Source of the DNA: Lentzea aerocolonigenes
GTDB lineage: Bacteria; Actinomycetota; Actinomycetes; Mycobacteriales; Pseudonocardiaceae
Direction: 5' to 3'
Assembly: GCF_000974445.1 (NCBI RefSeq)
Contig: NZ_BBOJ01000014.1
Span: 1 to 64,000, forward strand
DNA: 64,000 nucleotides
Part shown: piece after piece, positions 15,458-24,065 of the stretch
Layout of the letters: the number at the start of each line of letters is the position of its first letter
How positions within the stretch are numbered: the stretch's first letter is position 1
The notes under the pieces: model-generated
Databases searched by the model: none
What the model was told of the DNA's origin: nothing
The model's input: the letters and a program-made list of their open reading frames with translations, nothing else
Translations under genes and position numbers: made by a program

Positions 15458-17226
15458 GACGCCACCTCCTCTTCCACCAGGTCCTCGTCCATGCTGGACA
15501 GCAGACGCCGATACTCCTCGTTGTCCTCCAACAGCTTCCGGTGCGAGCCGATCGCGGCGATCTTGCCGTCGGCCAGCATCGCGACGCGGTCGGCGAGCTG
15601 CACCGTCGACGGCCGGTGCGCCACGACCAACGCCGTGACGTCGCGCAACACCCGGCGCAGCGCCGCTTCCACCTCGGCCTCGGTGTGGACGTCCAACGCC
15701 GACAGCGGGTCGTCCAGCACCAGCACCGCCGGCTTGCCGACGACCGCGCGGGCCAGCGCCAGGCGTTGCCGCTGACCACCGGACAGCGACAGGCCCTGCT
15801 CGCCGATCCGCGTCGCGAGACCCCACGGCAGCGCGTCCACGAACTCCTCGGCCCTGGCCACCCGCAACGCCTCGCGCACCTCGGCCTCGGAGACGTCCTG
15901 CACGCCCAGCCCGACGTTCTCGGTGACCGACGCGGAGAACAGCACCGGTTCCTCGAACGCCGTGCCGACCGCGGTCCGCAGGTCCTCGAGCGACAGGTCC
16001 CGCACGTCGACGCCGTCGATCGTGATCCGGCCACCCGTCACGTCGGCCAGCCGCGGCACCAGTGCGGTCAGCGTCGTCTTGCCGGAGCCGGTCGCCCCGA
16101 CCAGCGCCAGCGTCTCGCCCGGCCGCAGGTCGAGGTCGACGCCCGCCAGCACCTCGCGGCCGTCGTCGAACGCGAACCGCACGCCCTCGAAACGAACGTG
16201 CCCGCGCAGCGGCGAAGGCAGCGGCGCGGGCGAGGCGGGGCTGGTGATCGTCACGGGGGAGTCGATGACCTCCCAGTACCGTTCCAGCGCCGAGGCGGCC
16301 TGGTTCGTCTCCGCGAGCAGCCAGCCGATCGAGTCGATCGGCCAGCGCAGGTACCCGCTCACCGCCACGGCCGCGATCAGCGTGCCGACCGTCATCCAGC
16401 CGTTCACGATGCCGATCGCGCCCACGCCGAGCATCCCGGCCATGGACAGCTCCGGCAGGATGATCAGCACCGACCACAGCGCGGACAGGATCGAGATCTT
16501 GTTCAGCTCGGTGGCCCTCAGGTCCCGCGCCTGCGCCAGGAACCGCTTCGACAGCTCGGGCCCCCGCCCGAACGCCTTGAGCACCCGGATGCCGAGCACC
16601 GACTCCTCGACCGTCGTGGTCAGGTCGCCCGCCTGGTCCTGCGCCCTGCGCGCGACGACCTTGAACTTCGCCTCGAAGAAGTACGAGATGACGATCAACG
16701 GCAGCGCACCGCACAGCGACACGACCACCAGCTGCGGCGAGAGCGACGCGATGATGCCCAGCCCGATCAGCACGACCAGGGTGTTCACGATCAGGAAGAT
16801 GACCGCGAACGCGACGAACCGCCGCACGGTCGTGAGGTCGTTCGTGGCACGCGACAGCAGCTGACCGGACTGCCACCGGTCGTGGAACGCCACCGGCAGC
16901 CGCTGCAGGCGCTGGTACAGGTCGAACCGCATGCGCGCCTCGACCTCGGCCGCGGGCCTGGCGACGATCTTGCGCCGGATGTAGAACAGTCCGGCCTCGG
17001 CGAGCCCGAGCACCAGCACGCCCAGGATCAGCCACGGCAGCACGGCGGTCTGCTTGTCGGCGATCGGACCGTCGACGATGCGCTGCGTGAGCAGCGGGAT
17101 GCCGAGACCGCACAGCATCGCGAGCATCGTCGCCGCCAGCACGACAGCCATCCGTGCGCGGTGCGGCCGCACGTACGGCCACAGCCTCCGCAAGGTCCGG
17201 ATTGTCGAGTTACGTTGATCGCTCAC
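15454..17226 (-). CDS. ABC exporter half-transporter A (degenerate ATPase site)
   Basis: 590 residues with the same architecture as its partner: six-helix membrane domain (about 20-310), then an ATPase with Walker A GATGSGKTT, signature LSGGQRQRL and Walker B VLVLDDPLSALD. The catalytic Glu after Walker B is replaced by Asp (DDP), and the His switch region reads VVAHRPST. This is the expected non-canonical half of a heterodimeric exporter. GTG at 17226 (VSDQRNSTIRTLRRLWPYVRPHR) is chosen because GGAGGGGG lies just upstream and the partner also begins VSDQ. The two genes overlap by 4 bp and form one operon. Confidence 0.92.
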   Translation of the reverse strand: MSDQRNSTIRTLRRLWPYVRPHRARMAVVLAATMLAMLCGLGIPLLTQRIVDGPIADKQTAVLPWLILGVLVLGLAEAGLFYIRRKIVARPAAEVEARMRFDLYQRLQRLPVAFHDRWQSGQLLSRATNDLTTVRRFVAFAVIFLIVNTLVVLIGLGIIASLSPQLVVVSLCGALPLIVISYFFEAKFKVVARRAQDQAGDLTTTVEESVLGIRVLKAFGRGPELSKRFLAQARDLRATELNKISILSALWSVLIILPELSMAGMLGVGAIGIVNGWMTVGTLIAAVAVSGYLRWPIDSIGWLLAETNQAASALERYWEVIDSPVTITSPASPAPLPSPLRGHVRFEGVRFAFDDGREVLAGVDLDLRPGETLALVGATGSGKTTLTALVPRLADVTGGRITIDGVDVRDLSLEDLRTAVGTAFEEPVLFSASVTENVGLGVQDVSEAEVREALRVARAEEFVDALPWGLATRIGEQGLSLSGGQRQRLALARAVVGKPAVLVLDDPLSALDVHTEAEVEAALRRVLRDVTALVVAHRPSTVQLADRVAMLADGKIAAIGSHRKLLEDNEEYRRLLSSMDEDLVEEEVAS

Positions 17227-17341
17227 GCGATGAGCCCCCTCCAGGTCGTCTCCAAAGTACGAAGGACGACCGACAGTCAGCATCCGGTTTTTCTCCCCAC
17301 CGGAGCCTGCTGTCTCGACTTAGGTCGAGGTCAAGGGCACG

Positions 17342-17575
17342 ATGACCACCATGACGCGGTTTCTGCGAACCGAGCAGACGATGGCGTTTCCACACGGACG
17401 GCTCATCGCCTCACTCGACGGAGTGAACTACGTCCTCGCCCCGGACGGCTGGGACCACCTGGCCGGCCCGCGCCCCCGGCACGCGATGTTCGTGTCCCGC
17501 GAGGAGGCCGAGGACTGGTGCGAACGCGAGGGCTGGGACCTGCACCTGCTCGACGAGGTGCCTACGACCTCTTGA
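17342..17575 (+). CDS. Small hypothetical protein, 77 aa
   Basis: A soluble 77-residue protein with no recognised domain. It is acidic towards its C-terminus (SREEAEDWCEREGWDLHLLDEVP) and rich in Trp. ATG at 17342, with a second ATG at residue 4. It overlaps the convergent membrane-protein gene by 14 bp. Codon usage looks genuine, but nothing in the neighbourhood indicates a role. Confidence 0.55.
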   Translation: MTTMTRFLRTEQTMAFPHGRLIASLDGVNYVLAPDGWDHLAGPRPRHAMFVSREEAEDWCEREGWDLHLLDEVPTTS

Positions 17576-17993
17576 ACGTGACCAGGCCGACGAGCCCGTA
17601 GGAGACGGCCGCGAGCAACGCCTCGGCGTGGTGCCGGTTCGTGAACCACCCGAGGACCGGTTCGTGCACCTTGAAGTAGAGCCCGAGTCCCAGCACGATC
17701 GGCCCGAGCAGGATGATCGGCCACACCGGCCGCACCCCGAAGACCCACAGCACCGGCCCCGCCAGCACCAGCGACGACACCAGCGCGAGCGGCAGCCCGA
17801 TCAGCACGAGCAGCAGGAACGTCGACATCGACGTGGTGTCGAGCCACGACTTCAGGAACCCCGACTCGTACGCCCACGTCCAGCCGAGCACCAGCCCCGC
17901 TCCGACGGCCATCGACAGGACGACCCGGAACAGCAGCCGGCGGCCCGTCCTACCCGTCTTGCCCGCTGTGCTCTGTTCGGTCACGCCGACCAC
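17562..17993 (-). CDS. Small membrane protein A of the sepH-downstream cluster
   Basis: 143 residues (or 140 from GTG 17984) with four hydrophobic segments: about 24-42, 58-82, 86-105 and 125-139. Unlike the four genes upstream of it, it lacks the cysteine pair in the first outer loop (YESGFLKSWLDTTSMS instead). It overlaps gene B by 44 bp and is the last gene of the run. No family is recognised and no function is proposed. Confidence 0.7.
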   Translation of the reverse strand: MVGVTEQSTAGKTGRTGRRLLFRVVLSMAVGAGLVLGWTWAYESGFLKSWLDTTSMSTFLLLVLIGLPLALVSSLVLAGPVLWVFGVRPVWPIILLGPIVLGLGLYFKVHEPVLGWFTNRHHAEALLAAVSYGLVGLVTFKRS

Positions 17994-18378
17994 CGTAACC
18001 AGCGGTCACCACGGCAGCCAAGGCGTAGCCGCCCGCCGCCGCGAGCGCGACCACGAACACTCCGCTCTCCGCAGGCAGCTGGACGTGCACGAACCTCAGG
18101 CTGAACACGCAGATGAGCAGCACCACCACCGAGGCCACCGCCCCCGCGGCGGCCGTCGGCCAGGCGGGCGAGAACCGTGCGACCCGCAGCAGTCCCCACG
18201 CCACGAGCGCCCAGACGACCACCAGCCCCGGCACGATCAGGAAGATCAGCGGGACGAGGCACTCCAGGTCGCTGTCCCTGCACGCGAGCTGCGCGGACGG
18301 TTCGAGCGAGACGAACCACCCGGCCCCGCACAACGCCCCCGCCACCGCCGCTGCGACCGTCCTCATGCGGTCGATCAT
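17950..18378 (-). CDS. Small four-helix membrane protein B with paired-Cys outer loop
   Basis: 142 residues starting ATG 18378 (MIDRMRTVAAAVAGALCGAGWF), overlapping gene C's stop by ATGA. Helix 1 is followed by a short outer loop ACRDSDLECLVP with two cysteines spaced C-x6-C, then three more hydrophobic segments and a charged cytoplasmic tail (GGRRDRTEHSGQDG). It shares its layout with genes C, D and E, which suggests an old tandem duplication although sequence identity is low. The cysteines could form a disulfide outside the membrane (inference). Confidence 0.72.
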   Translation of the reverse strand: MIDRMRTVAAAVAGALCGAGWFVSLEPSAQLACRDSDLECLVPLIFLIVPGLVVVWALVAWGLLRVARFSPAWPTAAAGAVASVVVLLICVFSLRFVHVQLPAESGVFVVALAAAGGYALAAVVTAGYGGRRDRTEHSGQDG

Positions 18379-18800
18379 CGCGACTCGTGGCTCTCCTGGC
18401 CAAGGTCCGCGCTCCTGATCCCCGTGAGCGCACCGGCCAGCGCGAAGGCCACCGACGGCACCAGCAGGAACGCCTCCGCCACACCCCAGCTCCACACGGC
18501 CGGCGCGAGCAGGACGACCAGGCACAACCCCGGTGCGACCACCCACCCCTGTCGCGGCTCGTGACGCACGTCGAGCAACCAGACGTGCAGCGTCGCCGTC
18601 CCGGCCAGGCAGGCCAGGACCAGCAGCGGCTGCCACAAGATCGCGTAGGCCGCCATGCCGTCGCAGTGCGCGCTGTGCGTCTCGTACGGTTCCTCGAACC
18701 TGCAGGAGCCGGTGGACATGGCCATCCAGACCAGCGCGGTCGCCAGCACGCTCAGCAGACCGGCCGCAGCTCCGGTGAAAGCACGGACGAGCACGTTCAC
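18375..18800 (-). CDS. Small four-helix membrane protein C with paired-Cys outer loop
   Basis: 141 residues from GTG 18800, which follows a GGAGGAGG Shine-Dalgarno by 5 bp. That decides the start over the upstream GTG at 18824. Layout: helix 1 (VRAFTGAAAGLLSVLATALVWMAM), outer loop GSCRFEEPYETHSAHCDG with C-x12-C, then three more helices. It overlaps D by GTGA and B by ATGA, so translation is coupled. Function unknown. Confidence 0.74.
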   Translation of the reverse strand: MNVLVRAFTGAAAGLLSVLATALVWMAMSTGSCRFEEPYETHSAHCDGMAAYAILWQPLLVLACLAGTATLHVWLLDVRHEPRQGWVVAPGLCLVVLLAPAVWSWGVAEAFLLVPSVAFALAGALTGIRSADLGQESHESR

Positions 18801-19210
18801 GACGTCCTCCTCCGGCCGGTGCACAACGCGCCCACCGCGTAGCCGACGCAGGCGGTGATCAGGTAAGCGCTCACGAGGAAGCGATCAACGTCGTCCCGGT
18901 ACATGCCGTGCATCCGGAAGAACCGGACGTAGATGACTCCCACGAACAGCACGAACCACAGAGCGCTGCCGATTCCGGCCGCCCACCACCAGCGCTTCTC
19001 CCGCGTCACCCGGAAGCCCGCGTAGACCAGCGCCGCAGCGAGGACCATCCAAACCGAGAAGATCAGCCCGAACGTCAGGGGGAACACGGCACCACATCCG
19101 GCGCGGCCAGATCCCCCGTTGCAGTACTCCGAGGACGTGTACAGCGTCAGCAGGAACCCGGAACCGGCGAGGAGTCCGGCGACGGCACCGACAACAGTGC
19201 GCAACACCAT
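18797..19210 (-). CDS. Small four-helix membrane protein D with paired-Cys outer loop
   Basis: 137 residues starting ATG 19210 (MVLRTVVGAVAGLLAGSGFLLTL). The outer loop after helix 1 is SSEYCNGGSGRAGCGAVF with C-x8-C. Three further helices follow and the protein ends in the basic tail CTGRRRTS. Its stop overlaps the GTG of gene C. It lies 64 bp downstream of gene E. Function unknown. Confidence 0.73.
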   Translation of the reverse strand: MVLRTVVGAVAGLLAGSGFLLTLYTSSEYCNGGSGRAGCGAVFPLTFGLIFSVWMVLAAALVYAGFRVTREKRWWWAAGIGSALWFVLFVGVIYVRFFRMHGMYRDDVDRFLVSAYLITACVGYAVGALCTGRRRTS

Positions 19211-19274
19211 GCGCCAAGAGCTACCTGATCTTCGAAGCGATCAGGCCGATCTGCACCGTTCCTCCACAGCACCT

Positions 19275-19610
19275 TCACCGGGTGAGCACGGCGATCAACG
19301 CGTACAACCCCGCGAAGACCAGAAAACCCAGGAACGGCACCGCGAGCAGGAACACCATCGCCACCACGGCCATGAGGGTCGCGGGCACGGCCACCAGCCA
19401 CGCCCGCGACACCTTCGCAGAACTCAGGGCGAACCCGCCCAGGACCGCCGCCACCACCGCGAAGGCCGGCACGGTCATCACGAAGGTGCCGAGGCAGCCC
19501 CAGTCCTCGAACGAGCAGACCGCTCCCGAGGCGATGAGCTCGAACACTCCCCACCAGGCCAGGCCGAGGAGTGCACCCACTCCGGCAGCCAGCGCGACAC
19601 GACGTCCCAC
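19275..19610 (-). CDS. Small four-helix membrane protein E with paired-Cys outer loop
   Basis: 111 residues, ATG 19610. Helix 1 (VALAAGVGALLGLAWWGVFELI) leads to the loop ASGAVCSFEDWGCLGTF with C-x6-C, followed by three helices. It begins 16 bp after the sepH stop, so it is probably co-transcribed with sepH and heads the run E-D-C-B-A. No known family is recognised. Confidence 0.72.
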   Translation of the reverse strand: MGRRVALAAGVGALLGLAWWGVFELIASGAVCSFEDWGCLGTFVMTVPAFAVVAAVLGGFALSSAKVSRAWLVAVPATLMAVVAMVFLLAVPFLGFLVFAGLYALIAVLTR

Positions 19611-19626
19611 GGCGTCAGCGGCTCAC

Positions 19627-20559
19627 TCAGCGGTTCGACCGCACGCCCAGTAAAACGTCTTCCCACGAAGGGACGATGGGGTGGTTCTTCTTCCCCCGCT
19701 TCGGAGGAGGGTCCTTGCGCACCGGCTTCTCCGCCGCGGGCTCCTGCTCCTTCTTCACCGGTGGTGGAGGCGGGGCAGGCGCGGGCTCCGGCTCGGGCAG
19801 CTTCTCCTGAACCGGCTTCTCCGCCACGACCGGAGCAGGCGCCGGGGCGGGTGGGGGAGCCTGCGCCGGCACGGGCACCGGCTCCTCCGCGACGACGGGC
19901 GGCAGCACCGGAGTCGCCTCCAGGGCCTGCCGCGCCAGCTGCGTCACCGGACGCACCGTGCGCAGCGTCCGGTTCGGGTTCGGGTCCATGAGGTCGACCG
20001 CGGCGTCGTCCAGCGCCGTGACCGTGCCGCCCTGCGCACCGGGGTGGAACGCCCAGTGCGCCCGGTTGTCCGAGCGCCCGGTCTTCCAGTGCAGCTGCAC
20101 GATCCAGCGGCCGTCGTCACCGCGCCACGAGTCCCACGACGTGTCGGACAGGTCGTGTCCGCGCAGGCCGAACGAGTGCGCGACGACCTCGCCGAGCGTC
20201 TGCACGTCGGGACCGTCCTCGCGGACCGGGTGTGCGCGCTGGGCCAGGTCGGCCGTGCGCGACCGCTCCAGGAGCACGGGGTAGGCGAAGCGCTCGATGC
20301 GGTGCGTCGGCATGCCCGCGGCAGCCGCGACCTGCTCGATCGACTCACCGGCGCGGATGCGGGCCTGGATCTCCCGCGGCCGCATCTGGGCCTCACCGGA
20401 CTCGATCTGCATCTGGCCGAGACGGGCCAGGTCACCGCGCAGTGCCGCCCGGAGGCGCTCGTCAGCGGGGAGCGTGAAGCGCTCGCCGCGGTTTTCGGGG
20501 TCCTCGAGGATGACGGACTTGCCGTCCTCGTCGAGCCCGATGACTCGCAGCGCTCGCAT
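19627..20559 (-). CDS. sepH: Septation protein SepH (DUF3071)
   Basis: 310 residues. The N-terminal DUF3071 domain (1-170) contains a helix-turn-helix-like region (RAGESIEQVAAAAGMPTHRIERFAYPVLLER) and the conserved core RGDDGRWIVQLHWKTGRSDNRAHWAFHPGAQGGTVTALDD. A long Pro/Ala/Glu linker (about 215-285) leads to a short conserved C-terminal motif, PSWEDVLLGVRS. SepH is known in Streptomyces and mycobacteria to bind FtsZ and promote Z-ring assembly in the cytoplasm. Length and motifs fit. The ATG at 20559 begins MRALRVIGLDEDGK, the usual family start. Confidence 0.93.
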   Translation of the reverse strand: MRALRVIGLDEDGKSVILEDPENRGERFTLPADERLRAALRGDLARLGQMQIESGEAQMRPREIQARIRAGESIEQVAAAAGMPTHRIERFAYPVLLERSRTADLAQRAHPVREDGPDVQTLGEVVAHSFGLRGHDLSDTSWDSWRGDDGRWIVQLHWKTGRSDNRAHWAFHPGAQGGTVTALDDAAVDLMDPNPNRTLRTVRPVTQLARQALEATPVLPPVVAEEPVPVPAQAPPPAPAPAPVVAEKPVQEKLPEPEPAPAPPPPPVKKEQEPAAEKPVRKDPPPKRGKKNHPIVPSWEDVLLGVRSNR

Positions 20560-20660
20560 CGTGGCCTCCCTGAATTCGCACCTCGCCAGCAGACAACGTT
20601 AGGACAACGAGCCCGCCAGGAGTGGGAGACTCGCCGATATCTCAACGTGATCTTGCCAGT

Positions 20661-21794
20661 TCACGAGGGCTGCCGCACGCCGGTTTCCGGAAGGTTCACC
20701 TGGACCACCAGGCCGCCTCCTCCGTTCGGGCGAGCCTTCGCTGAACCCTGATGTGCCTTCGCGACGGACCTCACGATCGACAGACCGAGGCCGGATCCGG
20801 CCGTTCCGGTGCGGTCGCGGAGCCTGCGGAACGGCTCGAAGAGCCCCGGCACCGCCTCCGCCGGCACGGTCGGACCGGTGTTCGTGACGACGAGTTCCCG
20901 ATCAAGGCGGACCGTCACCGTTCCACCGGGTTTGTTGTAGAGCACGGCGTTGCGCAGCAGATTCCCGACGAGCTGCGCCAGCAGGACCGGGTCGCCCTCG
21001 ACCAGGTACGGCCGGACCGACACGTCGAACGAGACCTCCTTCGAGGCCGCCAGCGCCGCGCACGACTCGACCTCGTCCTCGATCACCTCGTCCAGCCACA
21101 CCAGCTCGCGCGCGGCCAGACCTCGGTCACTCCGCGCGAGCAGCAACAACCCGTCGATGAGCTTCTCGCTGCGCTCGTTCGTGTCGAGCAGATGCGCTCC
21201 GAGACGGCGGATCTCGTCCGTCGCGTCCGGCGCGGCCAACGCCACCTCGATCAACGTCCGTTGCACGGCCAACGGCGTGCGCAGCTCGTGCGAGGCGTTC
21301 GCGACGAACCGCTTCTGGCTGTCGAACGACGACGCGAGCCGGTCGAGCATCCCGTCGAACGTGTCCGCGAGCTCCTTGAGCTCGTCCGGCGGGCCCTCCA
21401 GCTCGATCCGCTGGTCCAGCCGCGTCGCCTCCAGGCGGTGCGCGGTCGTGGTGATCTCGTGCAACGGCGCCAGCACCCGGCCCGCCACCACCCAGCCGAG
21501 CCACACCGCGAGGATCGCCGCGACGACCAGTGCGATGACCGACTGCCAGAGCAGCCGGCCCAGCACGTCCGACTGGACCTGCTCGCCCGCGAGCACCGTG
21601 GTGTCCGCGGGCAGTTCGGTGACGGTCAGGATCTCGTTCGTCGGGTAGGGCAACGCCTGCCGCGCGACGGCGACCCCGCCGATGGCCGGTTGGAGCCACT
21701 CGGCGAGCAGGAAGTAGTTGAGCCCGATCAGCGCGATGCCCGCGATCAGGAACACCCCGGCGTACCAGGCCGTCAGCCTGGTCCGCAGCCTCAC
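20661..21794 (-). CDS. Sensor histidine kinase (HisKA/HATPase)
   Basis: 377 residues from GTG 21794, overlapping the response-regulator stop by GTGA. Two transmembrane helices (about 8-28 and 80-100) flank a roughly 50-residue extracytoplasmic sensor loop. A HAMP domain follows (AGRVLAPLHEITTTAHRLEATRLDQRI), then the phosphoacceptor box ASHELRTPLAVQRTLIEV and a catalytic domain with N box NLLRNAVLYNKPGGTV, DxGxG-like region and GSGLGLSIVRSVAKAHQG. It phosphorylates the adjacent OmpR-type regulator. The divergent efflux operon is its likely target. The signal is unknown. Confidence 0.93.
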   Translation of the reverse strand: MRLRTRLTAWYAGVFLIAGIALIGLNYFLLAEWLQPAIGGVAVARQALPYPTNEILTVTELPADTTVLAGEQVQSDVLGRLLWQSVIALVVAAILAVWLGWVVAGRVLAPLHEITTTAHRLEATRLDQRIELEGPPDELKELADTFDGMLDRLASSFDSQKRFVANASHELRTPLAVQRTLIEVALAAPDATDEIRRLGAHLLDTNERSEKLIDGLLLLARSDRGLAARELVWLDEVIEDEVESCAALAASKEVSFDVSVRPYLVEGDPVLLAQLVGNLLRNAVLYNKPGGTVTVRLDRELVVTNTGPTVPAEAVPGLFEPFRRLRDRTGTAGSGLGLSIVRSVAKAHQGSAKARPNGGGGLVVQVNLPETGVRQPS

Positions 21795-22450
21795 GTGCCG
21801 AACCGGTAGCCGGCACCGGGCACGGTCTCGATGACCTGCGGCGAGCCCAGCTTGCGGCGCAGCGTCATCACCGCCACCCGCACGGCGTTGGTGAACGGGT
21901 CGGCGTGCTCGTCCCACGCCTTCTCCAGCAGCTCCTCGGCGCTCACGACATTGCCCTCCGCCCTCATCAAGACCTCCAGCACGGCGAACTCCTTGGGTGA
22001 GAGCGCCAGGAACCTCCCGTTGCGCGACGCCTGGTGCCGCGGCAGGTCGAGCGTCACGCCCGCGCGTTCGAGCACCGGCGGCAAGGCCGGACGAGCCCGC
22101 CGGCCCAGCGCCTGCACGCGCGCCACGAGCTCGGCGAACGCGAACGGCTTGGTCAGGTAGTCGTCGGCACCGAGCCCCAGCCCCGCCACCCGATCGTCGA
22201 CCTCGGCCGCCGCGGTCAGCATCAGCACCCGCGCCTCGCCACCGGTCGCGTGCACCGCCTTGCACACCTCGTCGCCGTGCACGAGCGGCAGGTCGCGGTC
22301 GAGCACCACCACGTCGTACGCGTGCACCCCCACCCGCTCCAACGCCGCCTCGCCGTCGTAACAGACGTCGACCGCCATCGAGAACCTGCGCAGTCCCTCG
22401 GCGATCGTGTCCGCGAGCAGCTGTTCGTCCTCGACCACCAGCACGCGCAT
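21791..22450 (-). CDS. OmpR/PhoB-family response regulator
   Basis: 219 residues. The receiver domain (1-115) has the acidic pocket EDE at 7-9, the phosphoacceptor Asp in VVVLDRDLP near 51, and the LTKPFAF lysine. A winged-helix DNA-binding domain follows (LSPKEFAVLEVLMR ... NAVRVAVMTLRRKLG ... IETVPGAGYRFG). ATG 22450. It is divergent from the lipoprotein/adaptor/ABC operon across 89 bp, so it probably regulates both directions. Confidence 0.95.
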   Translation of the reverse strand: MRVLVVEDEQLLADTIAEGLRRFSMAVDVCYDGEAALERVGVHAYDVVVLDRDLPLVHGDEVCKAVHATGGEARVLMLTAAAEVDDRVAGLGLGADDYLTKPFAFAELVARVQALGRRARPALPPVLERAGVTLDLPRHQASRNGRFLALSPKEFAVLEVLMRAEGNVVSAEELLEKAWDEHADPFTNAVRVAVMTLRRKLGSPQVIETVPGAGYRFGT

Positions 22451-22539
22451 GACACCTATTTTCCGCCCGTCACGGATAAGCGCCGGATAAAGGCTTTCGC
22501 TTAACGCCCCCGAATGACCGCCTCCGTAGACCTGTCGTC

Positions 22540-23025
22540 GTGAAATCCACCATCGCAGTGCTGCTGGCCCTGCTCATGGCGCTCACCGCGTGCGGCGCGA
22601 AAGAGCAGTCGAACGCCGGCAAGGAGAACAAGGAAGACCCGATCAAGTTCGCCCAGTGCATGCGGGAGAACGGGGTCAACATGCCGGACCCGAAGGAGGG
22701 TGAGGGCGGAGGTGTGGTCATCGAGGCCTCGCCCGGAGACAGCGGTCCGCTGGACGAGGGCAAGTTCAAGAGCGCGCACGAGGCCTGCAAGCAGTACCTG
22801 AAGGACGGCGGCGAGTTCAAACCGCCGTCGCCGGAGGAGCAGGACAAGATGCGTCAGCAGGCCAAGTGCATGCGGGACAAGGGTTACAACTGGCCCGACC
22901 CGAAGTTCGAGGGCGGCGGCGCGGCGGAGACCATGGAACTGCCGAACCTGGACGACGACAAGGTCAAGCAGGACATGAAGGACTGCGGCCTGCCTGAGAT
23001 GCGGATGGGCCGGGCCGTCGGATGA
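22540..23025 (+). CDS. Secreted lipoprotein with internal Cys-containing duplication
   Basis: 161 residues from GTG 22540. The signal peptide ends in the lipobox LTAC, with Cys18 lipidated after cleavage. The mature part contains two similar units: KFAQCMRENGVNMPDPK (about 36-52) and QAKCMRDKGYNWPDPKF (about 107-123), each CM-R-(E/D)-(N/K)-G with a following PDP, plus further cysteines. It overlaps the adaptor gene by 4 bp. Such lipoproteins are common beside MacB-like exporters in actinomycetes and may capture or sense the substrate (inference). Confidence 0.8.
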   Translation: MKSTIAVLLALLMALTACGAKEQSNAGKENKEDPIKFAQCMRENGVNMPDPKEGEGGGVVIEASPGDSGPLDEGKFKSAHEACKQYLKDGGEFKPPSPEEQDKMRQQAKCMRDKGYNWPDPKFEGGGAAETMELPNLDDDKVKQDMKDCGLPEMRMGRAVG

Positions 23026-24065
23026 AGCGCAGGAAGATTCTGATCGCCACCCTCGTGGCCGCGGTGGTGCTCGGCACAGGTTCGGTCGTGGTGCTCACGA
23101 GAGTCGCGGCCAACCGGGCCAACGCCGAGCCGTTGCGGAACGACCCGTCGAAGACCGCGCCGGTGAAGAAGACGAACCTGGCCGACCAGCAGTCGGTGAA
23201 CGGCCAGCTCGGCTTCGGCGCGGATCGCGGTGTGGCAGGCCGGAAAAGCGGCACCGTCACCGGCCTGCCTGCCCAGGGTTCCGTCATCGAGCAGGGCAAA
23301 CCCGTGTACTGGGTGGACGCCAAACCTGTGCCGCTGTTCTACGGCACGATGCCGCTCTACCGCGACCTGGAACAGGGCATGTCGAACGGCCCCGACGTCA
23401 AGGTGGTGGAGGAGAACCTCGCCGCCCTGGGGTTCTCCGACTTCGGCAGCCCCGACGAGAAGTTCACCTACTACACGGCCACCGCGCTGAAGAAGTGGCA
23501 GAAGGCGAACGGCCTGGAGCAGAACGGAAAACTCGGTCAGGGCGATGTCGTCGTCCAGCCGGGCGCCGTCCGCGTCGCGTCACTGACGGGCCAGCTCGGC
23601 GCACCGGCCGGCGGCGACCTGATGAAGGTCACCGGCACCGAACGAGCGGTGACCGTCGAGCTGGACCAGGCCAAGCAGCGCCTCGCCAAGCAGGGCGAGA
23701 AGGTGGAGCTGTCGATCGTCGGCGGCAAGCCCACCACCGGCACGATCACCGGCATCACCCGCACCGCCGGCGACCCGAACCAGGGCCAGAAGCCGAAGAT
23801 CGTGCTCACGATCTCCGTCGACGACCCGAAGGCCGCGGAAGGACTGGAGAGCGCGAACGTCACGGCGCTCTTCACGGTGGCCAAGAAGCAGAACGTGTTC
23901 GCCGTCCCGATCGGCGCGCTGCTCGCGTTGAACGAGGGCGGCTACGGCCTGGTCACCGAGGACGGCAAGACCATCCCGGTCACCGTGGGCATCTTCGCCA
24001 AGGGACAGGTCGAGGTGCAGGGCGAGGGCCTGCGCGAGGGCATGAAGGTGGTGACCACCGAGTGA
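23022..24065 (+). CDS. Membrane-anchored adaptor with peptidoglycan-binding-like domain (MacA-like)
   Basis: 347 residues: one N-terminal transmembrane helix (8-27), then a region with biotinyl-lipoyl-like hallmarks (GTVTGLPAQGSVIEQGKPVYWVDAKPVPLFYG), an inserted PG_binding_1-like domain (GPDVKVVEENLAALGFSDFGSPDEKFTYYTATALKKWQKANGL, about 125-170), and a C-terminal beta-rich adaptor domain. It couples the ABC permease to extracytoplasmic substrate or cell wall. It overlaps the lipoprotein upstream and the ATPase downstream, so the four genes are one operon. Confidence 0.83.
   Translation: MKRRKILIATLVAAVVLGTGSVVVLTRVAANRANAEPLRNDPSKTAPVKKTNLADQQSVNGQLGFGADRGVAGRKSGTVTGLPAQGSVIEQGKPVYWVDAKPVPLFYGTMPLYRDLEQGMSNGPDVKVVEENLAALGFSDFGSPDEKFTYYTATALKKWQKANGLEQNGKLGQGDVVVQPGAVRVASLTGQLGAPAGGDLMKVTGTERAVTVELDQAKQRLAKQGEKVELSIVGGKPTTGTITGITRTAGDPNQGQKPKIVLTISVDDPKAAEGLESANVTALFTVAKKQNVFAVPIGALLALNEGGYGLVTEDGKTIPVTVGIFAKGQVEVQGEGLREGMKVVTTE

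Noticed and set aside
13616..17182. A single 1188-codon open frame on the minus strand suggesting a fused double ABC transporter
   Set aside because: Its first half is a shadow in the wrong frame over half-transporter A, which has its own complete frame ending at 15454. The true gene in this frame starts at GTG 15457.
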